From CAZJNX01 sp964547415 (GTDB lineage Bacteria > Pseudomonadota > Alphaproteobacteria > Rhizobiales > Amorphaceae), in assembly GCA_964547415.1 (NCBI GenBank), contig CAZJNX010000036.1, positions 1-26,307 on the forward strand: DNA of 26,307 bases. Direction: 5' to 3'. Every line of letters begins with the position of its first letter. Position 1 is the stretch's first letter. Under the pieces are notes generated by a model, which saw only the letters and a list, made by a program, of their open reading frames with translations, was not told the DNA's origin and did no database searches. The position numbers and the translations under genes were made by a program. Shown here piece by piece: positions 8,301 through 14,645 of the stretch.

Positions 8301-11183
8301 GACGGTGCTCTGGAGCGCGCGCCCTCGGGCGGTTATTTGTCTGTCTCGGCAAGCGATGCCGGAGCGGGCGCCGATGCGTCCGCGGGGGCGACCGCGGGCG
8401 GGCAGGGCGCGACCGGGCGGACCGGTCGCCGGGCGCTTTCGGGACGTCTCGCGCCCGCGGGCCCTCTAGAGGAAGGCGACGGAGCCGTGGACGAAGAGGC
8501 ACGAACCGCCCCCTCGCCGGACGCGTTGGCGGCCGACGAGCGGGACCGTCGCGGGACCCGCCGCGCCGGGCGTCAGGCCCGACGCGCCGACGGGCCGGGC
8601 CCGGAACCGCGGGCGGCCGGGGGACGGGCCGTGCGCGACGGGCCGGAAGCCGGCTTTCCGGACGCGGGCGAGCGCGCCCGTGCGGAGCCGCCTGCGGGGA
8701 CGGGCGAGGGGCCCGAAGCGGGCCGGTCGCCGCGTCGGCGCGCACGGGCCGAGCGGCGCGAGCCGGCCCTGTCGCAGGAAACGGACGCCCGCTCGCGATC
8801 GGGGGCCGTCCCCGCTGGCGGTGCCGGTGACGGAACCGGTGACGCCCGCCCCGAAGGCGGCGTGGCGGACGACGGCGCGGCGGCCGGCACGGACGGCGCC
8901 GGGCGTCGGGCCCGCCGCGCCGACGGGCCGGGCGCGGAATCGTTGGCGGCCGGGGGACGGGCCGTGCGCGACGGGCCGGAAGCCGGCTCGCCGGACGCGG
9001 GCGAGCGCGCCCGTGGGCAGACGCCTGCGGGGACCGGCGAGAGTCCCGAAGCGGGTCGGTCGCCGCGCCGGCGCGCACGGGCCGAGCGGCGCGAGCCGGC
9101 CCTGTCGCAGGAAACGGACGCCCGCTCGCGATCGGGGGCCGTCCCCGCTGGCGGTGCCGCGGACGGAACCGGTGACGCCCGCTCCGAAGGCGGCGTGGCG
9201 GACGACGGCGCGGCGGCCGGCACGGACGGCCCGGCTGCCGCGGCCCGTGGCGACGCCGCGCGGCCGGACCGGAACGGGGCGTCGGGTGCGCAAGGCGCGG
9301 CCGACGCCGACGCGGCGGCGAACGACGCGGCGGCGAACGACGCGGGAGCGCCGGCCGGAGCCGCCGCCAGCGGCGCACAGCGCGGCGACAAGCTCGCCAA
9401 GCTCGTCATGAAGAGGAAACGCAAGCGGGACCGCCGCGCGCGCCGGGGCGAAGACCCGGGCGAGGGGGTGTCGCGGGACGCCGGCGGGAAGGGGGCGGAC
9501 ACGGCCGCCGAAGCGGGCCCTGCCCCCGGGAGCGGCGATGCCGGGGAGGCGCCGCGCCTGCCGGCCGGTGAGCGGACGAACCTGTCGGCCCGCCGTGAGG
9601 CCCCGGCGGAGGCGGAAGGCACTGGCGACATGCCGTGGCCGCGCGCCGACCGTCGCCGGTCGCCGCCGTCCGGCGATCCCCCTCGCTGGCCGGCCGCCCA
9701 TCCGGCCGCCCATGAAGAGGCCCCCGACGAGGCGCCGCTCGCCGAGCCCGTGGAGGAGACGGCCGAGGGCGGCCGTCGGCGTCGCCGCGTCCTGCGATCC
9801 TCTGCGGATGCGGCGAGCCAATCGACGAACGGCGGCGAGCGGACCGGCGGCTCCCGCGCCCTCGCGCGGGTGTCGCGCCGGGAGGCGAACCGCAGCCTCG
9901 CCCCGGTTCCGGAGGAGACGGGGAGCGCGGTCACCGCCCGGCAGGGCCGCCAGGGCCGGCGGACCCTCAAGGCGCGCCAGGAGCAGGAGCCCGCGCCCCG
10001 CACGCTGACCGAGCGGCAGACCCGCCGCCTCGCCCTGCCGGCCCAGGCGACGGAGCGCGGCCGCCGCCCCTGGTTCGCGCGCCTGCTGGTCGCCTCCCTC
10101 GTTCTCGTCGTTCTTCTGCCGACCGGGGCCATCGCCGCCTTCTACATGTTCAAGGCCTCGCCCCAGTTCGCGGCCGTCAGCCAGTTCGCGGTCCGCGGCG
10201 CCGCCATCGCAGAGGACGCGGAGGTGCCCTCGATCCTGTCGAGCGCTGGCCCGCCCTCCATGCCGGAGATCGCCGACAGCCTCATCCTGGTGGACTACGT
10301 GCATTCGCGCGAGGTCGTGGATTCTCTCATCGAGAACGTGGACTTCCTGCGCCTGTACAGCCGTCCCGGCATCGACTTCCACTACCGGCTCGACCCCGAC
10401 CAGCCGATCGAGGAGATCATCGACTACTGGCGGATGATGAGCCGGATCGAGTTCGACGAGACGAGCATGATCATGACGCTCACCGTGCGCGCCTTCACGC
10501 CGGAGGACGCCGAGCGGGTGGCCGACCACGTGATCCGCCTGTCGGAAAACCTCGTGAACGAATTGTCCTCGCGCGCCCGGAACGACAGCGTGAAGCTCGC
10601 GCGGGAGGAGGTGGCCCTCGCCGAGGCGCGGTTCCGCAACGCGCGCACGGCGCTCGCCGAGTTCCGCGACCAGGAGTTCGAGATCGACCCGACCGCGACG
10701 GCCACGCAGCGCCAGAGCATCGTCGGCAGCCTCGAATCCGAACTCGCCTCCCAGGAGGCGCTGCTGTCGGCCCTGCGCTCCACCATGGCGGAGAATTCGC
10801 CGCGGGTCATCTACGTCAAGAACCAGATCGAGGCCCTGCGCCGCCAGATCGCCCAGCAGCGGGAGGACGTCGCCCGGCCGGAGGAGGGGGTCGCCGCCTC
10901 CGAACCGGTGCTCACCCGCCGCCTGTCCCGCTTCGAGGAACTGGAGGCGGAGCGCCAGTTCGCCCAGGAGGCCTACACTTCGAGCCTCGCCGCCCTCGAG
11001 ACGGCGCGGATCGAGGCGGCCAAGCAGCAGCGCTACCTCGCCGTGTTCGTGCCGCCCGCGATGCCCCAGGAGGCGCTCTACCCGCAGGGCCTGCGCTGGA
11101 CCATCATCGTCGGCGGCGGCCTGCTGCTCGGGTGGGGCATCCTCGCCCTCATCGGCGCGGCGATCCGCGACCACATGGCCTGA
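5373..11183 (+). CDS. Giant KpsE/Wzz-type polysaccharide co-polymerase with a ~1,550-residue low-complexity N-terminal extension
   Basis: One frame of 1,936 codons. Residues 1 to about 1,550 are dominated by Ala, Gly, Pro, Arg, Asp and Glu and look intrinsically disordered. They include a 111-residue tandem duplication and a basic patch MKRKRKRDRRARR near 1346. The last ~370 residues form a recognisable KpsE-like polysaccharide export protein: membrane span LLVASLVLVVLLPTGAIAAF at about 1570-1590, a periplasmic Wzz-like region with coiled-coil heptads (LAREEVALAEARFRNARTAL and onward), the end motif PPAMPQEALYP, and a second span near 1909-1931. Normal KpsE proteins are about 350-450 residues. 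The TTG at 5373 has GGGAG 7 bases upstream and overlaps the KpsT-like stop, so the two are probably coupled. Later starts (ATG 5478 or ATG 9408) are possible; the latter would give a ~591-residue protein. The C-terminal assignment is firm; the N-terminal extent is less so. Confidence 0.8.
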   Translation: MARGSRGRERLRAVLRRGRKAASPAAGGAEEHSPSMGRGAASAPDGPRLAEPWERQEWELPQEDPPVAPPPGEGLLLPDDDLLPGLADVIPLPDPPPPEGGRQGSGGHGLLSSAGTQALGAVPDAGGLEAATADAAARIRAVGKAIAARERGEAEASPADPGGTGAGGPLPPADGVAEAEGAEPSADGSGQSDALAGPRPRRALFPETGLPDMPEPAFASAGPVGGPAADGGRGGRGPSVAPPARPGAPVEAAGATLPAPRRDAALAPGGATRADEQEDPARANAEETGADDGPRGPDRPGGEPGPPPGAPADGARAPATGGAVWPSGDALGEGAFPAAGRPAGVAPVADDGEAVSAAPDGEGRTRGDGPSWPDAPADALDRHGQRPAAIAAGPVAAGATVVGGAAPVAARGRTGGASPSAATAGDDAGPTGLDGAMPRAETGGGPRGPDPGVGPSLPGAARGGGGEGEAAGDPSAAASSRAALQGSPPRAPVGLADGGAPAPETAVTDHPAPSVSRAEERGAHRPAAGAGAGAGAGAGGDSPAATAAGGGGACDIHRRDGTAGRTGARARRATGPDDARARAAAAEAGDASPTSARGGTGAAAAPADLLVEADDGPDGDVPRTASAGHRSSPAGGPGEAASPPAAADPSARENPGEGASRTETAPPADHRPPVGPVPDAAPGIAETAAAGEVLGPRDGRRRHGAASAPTPPEGAGASPPGAGEPAAPTGATADATGRRRRAGGPAPGPIPSRDELAEATGPDEPRGVGLLEGGADGCGEAAARRMERGGGTRPSGSAGPVGEARAGRAEPGGLPAEAPDREPGGADRDPVDGIRQGEARPLADRAVAPDGEAGRADAEGDRPKAGPERADGPGATGRDAASAVVGADAWRPVAREDASPLAVPAADAAGYAGAGDGAAGDGAAGEGAPRRGEPARAAAGEANAGPSGISGPGGAGRSASEGGEAAADRPRRRANRDGALERAPSGGYLSVSASDAGAGADASAGATAGGQGATGRTGRRALSGRLAPAGPLEEGDGAVDEEARTAPSPDALAADERDRRGTRRAGRQARRADGPGPEPRAAGGRAVRDGPEAGFPDAGERARAEPPAGTGEGPEAGRSPRRRARAERREPALSQETDARSRSGAVPAGGAGDGTGDARPEGGVADDGAAAGTDGAGRRARRADGPGAESLAAGGRAVRDGPEAGSPDAGERARGQTPAGTGESPEAGRSPRRRARAERREPALSQETDARSRSGAVPAGGAADGTGDARSEGGVADDGAAAGTDGPAAAARGDAARPDRNGASGAQGAADADAAANDAAANDAGAPAGAAASGAQRGDKLAKLVMKRKRKRDRRARRGEDPGEGVSRDAGGKGADTAAEAGPAPGSGDAGEAPRLPAGERTNLSARREAPAEAEGTGDMPWPRADRRRSPPSGDPPRWPAAHPAAHEEAPDEAPLAEPVEETAEGGRRRRRVLRSSADAASQSTNGGERTGGSRALARVSRREANRSLAPVPEETGSAVTARQGRQGRRTLKARQEQEPAPRTLTERQTRRLALPAQATERGRRPWFARLLVASLVLVVLLPTGAIAAFYMFKASPQFAAVSQFAVRGAAIAEDAEVPSILSSAGPPSMPEIADSLILVDYVHSREVVDSLIENVDFLRLYSRPGIDFHYRLDPDQPIEEIIDYWRMMSRIEFDETSMIMTLTVRAFTPEDAERVADHVIRLSENLVNELSSRARNDSVKLAREEVALAEARFRNARTALAEFRDQEFEIDPTATATQRQSIVGSLESELASQEALLSALRSTMAENSPRVIYVKNQIEALRRQIAQQREDVARPEEGVAASEPVLTRRLSRFEELEAERQFAQEAYTSSLAALETARIEAAKQQRYLAVFVPPAMPQEALYPQGLRWTIIVGGGLLLGWGILALIGAAIRDHMA
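6955..6984 (+). repeat. GGGGCC-type hexanucleotide repeat, five perfect units
   Basis: Five uninterrupted copies of CCGGGG (equivalent to GGGGCC) lie inside the giant gene and encode alternating Ala-Gly. The 6-base unit means slippage would keep the frame. The G-runs make a G-quadruplex on the + strand possible. Confidence 0.9.
8115..8144 (+). repeat. 15-bp tandem repeat, two perfect units plus a decayed third
   Basis: GGCGACGGTGCTGCG occurs twice in a row, followed by a partial third copy beginning GGCGAGGGGGC. It encodes GDGAA-type pentapeptides in the low-complexity part of the giant protein, and the unit is a multiple of three. A similar 15-bp doublet encoding AANDA lies at 9312-9341. 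Confidence 0.85.
8565..8897 (+). repeat. 333-bp tandem duplication, copy 1
   Basis: First copy of a 333-base (111-codon) direct repeat inside the giant KpsE-like gene. It starts at a GCCGGGCGTC segment and ends in GGCACGGACGGC. The two copies match over nearly all their length, with scattered substitutions such as PGPEPR versus PGAESL. The exact multiple of three and the mostly conservative differences support this frame as the translated one. Confidence 0.9.
8898..9230 (+). repeat. 333-bp tandem duplication, copy 2
   Basis: Second copy, directly abutting the first. The segment encoding RREPALSQETDARSRSGAVP is identical in protein to copy 1, while the N-terminal third of the unit has diverged more. 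The duplication is therefore not brand new, or selection acts unevenly along it. Confidence 0.9.
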
Positions 11184-11198
11184 CCCGGCCGCGGGCCG

Positions 11199-11224
11199 CC
11201 GGCGGCGCGGCGCCGCGCCGCCGG
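11199..11224. repeat. Perfect 26-bp palindrome just after the giant gene
   Basis: Thirteen-base arms with no spacer (left arm CCGGCGGCGCGGC, right arm its exact reverse complement) start 16 bases after the stop at 11183. The transcript could form a very strong GC hairpin. There is no U-tract, so it is not a textbook intrinsic terminator. It may still act as a transcript end, an RNA stabiliser or a protein-binding palindrome. Confidence 0.75.
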
Positions 11225-11271
11225 GCGCACCGATCGGCGGCGGGGCCGGTGCGCCGGGGCCGCTGGCCCCG
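11225..11271. repeat. Two further inverted repeats adjoining the 26-bp palindrome
   Basis: GCGCACCG at 11225-11232 pairs exactly with CGGTGCGC at 11247-11254 (14-base loop). CGGGGCC at 11255-11261 pairs with GGCCCCG at 11265-11271 (3-base loop). With the preceding palindrome this makes three consecutive hairpins in 73 bases, which suggests a structured 3' region of the giant gene's transcript. Confidence 0.65.
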
Positions 11272-11818
11272 TTGCCCGGGCGCGGCCCTTCCCGCGGAAC
11301 CATCGTGCCGTCCGGCGGGGCGGCCGCCGTCGGGGATGGGTCGGCGCCCTTGCCGCGACCGAGGTGGTCGGCCGCGCGGTCATGGGCGGGCCGTCTCGCC
11401 GGGCGGGTCCGCGGCGGGCCGTCGGGGCGGGGCCGGCTCGCCCCCGCCGGAACGGCGCTGTCGCGCCCCTTCCCGGGTGACCGCCCGTCCCGGCGCCGGA
11501 AAGGGGGCCGGTCGTTCCGGTCGCTCCGCTGGCCAGGCCCGCCGGCGGGGGCGCGGGCGGCGACCGGCTGGCGGATGGCGCGCGGGGCCCGCTCGCCACC
11601 GGCGGCCGACCCGCCCGTCGGCGTGCGAGGGGCGCTCGCCCCGTTTGCGCGGCGAGCGGCACGATCGGGCCGGCATCGTCCGGCAACGACGGGTCGGGGA
11701 GGGACGGCCGCGCCACTCTCGCGCGTCGAACGGGCGGCGGTTCGCCCGAACGGTCCACCACCGGTCCCGCGACGGCAGGACGATCTCCGTTGCGGCCGTC
11801 GCGGAACCGGAAGGGAAA

Positions 11819-12012
11819 GCGGGCGGGCGAAGGGACCGGCAGGGCGCCGCTGGTGGCTTTTCCGCGCGCATTCCGTCCGCCGGGGCGGGCGCGCGGAGGG
11901 AAGGGCCCCTGAACGCCGCGCCCCGCGGTCGGCTGGCGGCCGCCGCGCCCCCGGGGGCCATGCACCGCAAAGGCGCGTTCGTCCGCGCCCGGCAGGCGGC
12001 GGCCCGTCGCCT
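11819..12012 (+). repeat. ~195-bp tandem repeat, copy 1 (194 bp)
   Basis: It begins GCGGGCGGGCGAAGGGACC and ends in CGGCCCGTCGCCT. It contains a 12-base palindrome GCCCCCGGGGGC followed by the well-conserved block CATGCACCGCAAAGGCGCG. It is one base shorter than copy 2 (a TTCCG versus TTCCCG stretch), so a reading frame through the array would be broken. This speaks against coding. Confidence 0.85.
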
Positions 12013-12207
12013 GCGGGCGGGCGAAGGGACCGGCAGGGCGCCGCTGGTGGCCTTTCCGCGCCCATTCCCGTCCGCCGGGGTGGGCGCGCGGAGGGACGGG
12101 ACCCTGAACGCCGCGCCCCGCCGTCGCCTGGCGGCCGCCCCGCCCCCGGGGGCCACGCACCGCAAAGGCGCGTTCGTCCGCGCCCGGCAGGCGGCGGCCC
12201 GTCGCCT
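12013..12207 (+). repeat. ~195-bp tandem repeat, copy 2 (195 bp)
   Basis: A full unit with the same start and end as copy 1 and scattered substitutions; for example, CATGCACC becomes CACGCACC after the palindrome. A third unit begins at 12208 and runs into the N gap after four bases. Confidence 0.85.
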
Positions 12208-12211
12208 GCGG

Positions 12212-12311
12212 NNNNNNNNNNNNNNNNNNNNNNNNNNNNNNNNNNNNNNNNNNNNNNNNNNNNNNNNNNNNNNNNNNNNNNNNNNNNNNNNNNNNNNNNN
12301 NNNNNNNNNNN
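12212..12311. other. Assembly gap, exactly 100 N
   Basis: Exactly 100 N, the usual placeholder for a gap of unknown size, lies within the tandem repeat array. The repeat phase on either side implies about 84 missing bases, or 84 plus a whole number of ~195-bp units. Confidence 0.98.
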
Positions 12312-12417
12312 ACCCTGAACGCCGCGCCCCGCCGTCGCCTGGCGGCCGCCCCGCCCCCGGGGGCCATGCACCGCAAAGGCGCGTTCCTCCGCGCCCGGCA
12401 GGCGGCGGCCCGTCGCC
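12312..12417 (+). repeat. ~195-bp tandem repeat, copy 3 (right part, left part lost in the gap)
   Basis: It starts at ACCCTGAACGCCGCG, which corresponds to position 12101 in copy 2. It continues through the GCCCCCGGGGGC palindrome and the ATGCACCGCAAAGGCGCG block to GGCCCGTCGCC, where similarity to the unit stops. Confidence 0.85.
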
Positions 12418-12536
12418 CCCGGGCGTGCGCCACGGGACGGGACCGGGCGCACCCCGTCGGCATTGACACGGGCGGCGGCATCGGCGAGCCCCGGGCGGCG
12501 CGCCGGCGGGCGCCGGGAGCCAAAAGGGGGCGGCCG

Positions 12537-13370
12537 ATGGAGACGATCGCGAGCTGGAAGAGCCACGGCGGCACGCAGGGCGTCCACCGCCACGCCTCGT
12601 CCGTGTGCCGGTGCGACATGACCTTCTCGGTCTTCGTGCCGCCCGCGGCCGAGGCCGGGCCGGTCCCGGTGTTGTGGTACCTGTCCGGCCTCACCTGCAC
12701 CCACCAGAACGCCACCGAGAAGGCGGAGTACCGCAAGGCCGCCGCCGAGGCGGGCATCATGGTGGTGTGCCCGGACACGAGCCCCCGCGGCCCCGGGGTG
12801 CCGGACGAGGAGGGCTACGACATCGGCCAGGGTGCGGGCTTCTACGTGGACGCCATCCGTCCGCCGTTCGCCGACAACTACCGCATGCGCAGCTACGTCC
12901 TGTCGGAGCTGCCCGCCCTCCTCGCCGGCCATTTCCCGGCCGACCTCGACCGGCAGGCGATCACCGGCCACTCCATGGGCGGCCACGGGGCGCTGGTTTT
13001 CGCCCTGACGTCCCCGGGGCGCTTCCGCTCCGTTTCCGCCTTCGCGCCCATCGCCGCGCCTTCCGAGGTGCCGTGGGGCGAGAAGGCGTTTTCCCGCTAC
13101 CTCGGCGAGGACCGGGCGGCCTGGCGGCGCAACGACGCGGTCGCCCTCGTCGAGGACGGGGCGCGCGTCCCGGAGATCCTGGTCGACCAGGGGGAGGCCG
13201 ACGTCTTCCTCGCCGAGCAGCTCCGCCCCGAGCGCCTCGAGGCGGCGGCGGCCGCCGCCGGCATCCCCCTTAACGTGCGCCGCCACCCGGGCTACGATCA
13301 CTCGTACTACTTCATCTCGACCTTCATGGCCGACCACGTGGCCTGGCACGCGGCGCGGCTCGCCGCCTGA
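12537..13370 (+). CDS. fghA: S-formylglutathione hydrolase (esterase D type)
   Basis: This encodes 277 residues, the normal length for the family. It hydrolyses S-formylglutathione to formate and glutathione, the last step of glutathione-dependent formaldehyde oxidation in the cytoplasm. The alpha/beta-hydrolase triad is visible: Ser146 in GHSMGGHGA, Asp222 in DQGEADVF, and His255 in PGYDHSYYFI. The family motif LSGLTCTHQNATEKAEY and the segment DTSPRGPGVPDE are intact. The ATG at 12537 follows AAAAGGGGG at a suitable distance. The same frame is open further upstream, but that part is repeat sequence. The partner dehydrogenase gene (frmA/adhC type) is not in the window. Confidence 0.95.
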   Translation: METIASWKSHGGTQGVHRHASSVCRCDMTFSVFVPPAAEAGPVPVLWYLSGLTCTHQNATEKAEYRKAAAEAGIMVVCPDTSPRGPGVPDEEGYDIGQGAGFYVDAIRPPFADNYRMRSYVLSELPALLAGHFPADLDRQAITGHSMGGHGALVFALTSPGRFRSVSAFAPIAAPSEVPWGEKAFSRYLGEDRAAWRRNDAVALVEDGARVPEILVDQGEADVFLAEQLRPERLEAAAAAAGIPLNVRRHPGYDHSYYFISTFMADHVAWHAARLAA

Positions 13371-13416
13371 CGGGCGGCCGGGCGCGGGCGGCGCGGCACG
13401 GAACGGAACCCATCCG

Positions 13417-14244
13417 ATGGACAGCGACACGCGCGGCCTGCGCATCCTCATCACCAACGACGACGGGGGCCGCGCGCCCGGCCTCGCCCTCCTCGAGGAG
13501 ATCGCCGGGAGCCTGTCGGACGATGTCTGGACGGTGGCGCCGGAGGTGGACCAGTCGGGCGTGTCCCACGCCATCAGCCTGCACGAGCCCCTGCGCGTCC
13601 ACCGGGACGGGGAGCGGCGCTTCCTCGTCCGCGGCACGCCGGCCGACTGCGTGCTCCTCGGCGTCGAGCACCTGATCCCGGGGCGCAAGCCCGACCTCGT
13701 GCTGTCGGGCGTCAACCGGGGCGGCAACATGGCCGACGCCATCGCCTACTCCGGAACCGTCGGCGCGGCGATGACGGCCCTGTCCATGGACGTGCGGGCG
13801 ATCGCCCTGTCCCAGCTCTTCCGCGACGTGTCCACCGTCCACTGGGACACAGCCCGCCGCTTCGCGCCCGACCTCGTGCGCCGCCTCCTCGCCGTCTCCT
13901 GGCCGCGCAAGGTGATGTTCAACGTGAACTTCCCCCCCTTTCCCCCGGAGGAGGTGCGCGGCATCGCCTTCTGCCGGCCGGCCCACGGGCTGATCGGCGG
14001 GGTGCGGGTGGAGGAGCGGGTGGACGTGCGCCAGCAGACCTACCACTGGATCTCCTTCCGCCGCTCCGAGGCGGGGATCGACGATCCCGACAGCGACGTG
14101 GTGGCCCTCAGGGAACGCCGGATCGCGGTGACGCCGCTGCGACCGGACCGCCACGCCGAGCCGGACTGGGCGGAAATGGCCGAAAGCCACGGCGACCTCT
14201 TCACCGGCCTCGTGCCGTCCGCGGCGACGGACGCGGCCGAGTAG
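13417..14244 (+). CDS. surE: 5'/3'-nucleotidase SurE
   Basis: This encodes 275 residues. SurE is a divalent-metal-dependent phosphatase of nucleoside monophosphates and short polyphosphate. The metal site is complete by comparison with the family: ITNDDG with Asp15/Asp16, Ser47 in DQSGVSHAI, and Asn100 in LVLSGVNRGGNMADAIAYSGTVGAA. The acidic/basic segment RGTPADCVLLG is also typical. It begins 46 bases after fghA, so they may share a transcript. In many proteobacteria surE lies beside pcm and the serS/nlpD genes; here it does not. The C-terminus is slightly longer than usual, ending in an alanine-rich tail. Confidence 0.95.
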   Translation: MDSDTRGLRILITNDDGGRAPGLALLEEIAGSLSDDVWTVAPEVDQSGVSHAISLHEPLRVHRDGERRFLVRGTPADCVLLGVEHLIPGRKPDLVLSGVNRGGNMADAIAYSGTVGAAMTALSMDVRAIALSQLFRDVSTVHWDTARRFAPDLVRRLLAVSWPRKVMFNVNFPPFPPEEVRGIAFCRPAHGLIGGVRVEERVDVRQQTYHWISFRRSEAGIDDPDSDVVALRERRIAVTPLRPDRHAEPDWAEMAESHGDLFTGLVPSAATDAAE

Positions 14245-14645
14245 CGGGCCGGCGGCGATCGGACCTCGCACCGGCCCGGCGCCCGTGCGGAAGCCTCGCC
14301 TCCGGCGGACCATCGCCGGTCCGGCCCGGCCAGCGGACGCACCGGTCGAAAACGCGACGCCCGGCGGCGTCGCCACCGCTCGCGGCGGCCGTCTTCCCGG
14401 GCCGCGTGCCGCGGACGCATGCGCCTGAGGTCGATCACGACCCCGTGATCGCGGGGGCGCCGGGGGCTTCGGCGTCATCCGGTGGAGGATCGGCGGCGTG
14501 AGCTTCAGGAACGCAGGCGGCGCGCGCCCGCACGAGGCATCGCGATGGCGGCTCTGCACGTGCGGGGGGCGCGGCACGGCACGGGATCTGCTAGGGGACG
14601 GGCTTGTCCTGTCTCGGCAGGCGCGACACGGGAATGGATGGAACG
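14245..14645. other. Intergenic region between surE and the efflux operon
   Basis: This is 401 bases without a gene. Two inverted repeats stand out. CGGACC at 14306-14311 pairs with GGTCCG at 14318-14323. An 8-bp-arm palindrome lies at 14432-14451. Neither is followed by a T-run. The first could mark the end of the surE transcript, and the second is placed as an operator for the efflux genes would be. No convincing -35/-10 pair is visible. Nothing else was recognised. Confidence 0.5.
14432..14451. promoter_or_regulatory. Inverted repeat upstream of the RND efflux operon, possible operator
   Basis: CGATCACG (14432-14439) and CGTGATCG (14444-14451) are exact inverted repeats separated by four bases, about 195 bases before the adaptor start. 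The length and symmetry fit a dimeric repressor site of the TetR or MarR kind that often controls RND pumps. No regulator gene is in the window, so this is a positional guess. Confidence 0.35.

Larger units (their letters stand above)
11184..12536. other. 1.35-kb intergenic region: hairpins, tandem repeats, assembly gap; no convincing gene
   Basis: After the hairpins, roughly 11272-11818 is extremely GC-rich and open in several frames on both strands. None of these frames shows a recognisable domain. The minus strand reads as Pro/Ala/Arg-rich low-complexity sequence in the style of the giant protein's extension. A decayed or unrecognised disordered coding segment cannot be excluded, but nothing supports a gene call. 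From 11819 to about 12417 the region is a ~195-bp tandem repeat interrupted by 100 N. The stretch 12418-12536 leads into the esterase gene with its ribosome-binding site and shows nothing else. Confidence 0.6.

Noticed and set aside
3542..8469. Very long open frames (up to about 1,400 codons) on both strands across the giant gene
   Set aside because: They are rich in Arg, Pro, Ser and Ala with no domains, and they overlap firmly identified genes. In sequence this GC-rich, stop codons are rare in every frame, so openness alone means little. The chosen frame is the one that continues into the KpsE-like domain and keeps the 333-bp repeat in phase.
11272..12318. Plus-strand open frames over the ~195-bp repeats, including short peptides starting at the ATG in the CATGCACCGC block
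   Set aside because: The frame is not maintained between copies 1 and 2, one copy has lost the ATG, and no ribosome-binding site precedes it.
11078..12778. Minus-strand open frame through the region after the giant gene
   Set aside because: It crosses the N gap, overlaps the ends of the giant gene and the esterase gene, and runs through a repeat whose units differ by one base. The part near 11300-11800 has plausible disordered-protein character, so a decayed coding segment remains possible but is not supported.
14306..14323. Intrinsic terminator after surE
   Set aside because: The stem is only 6 bp, no T-run follows, and such stems are frequent by chance at this composition.
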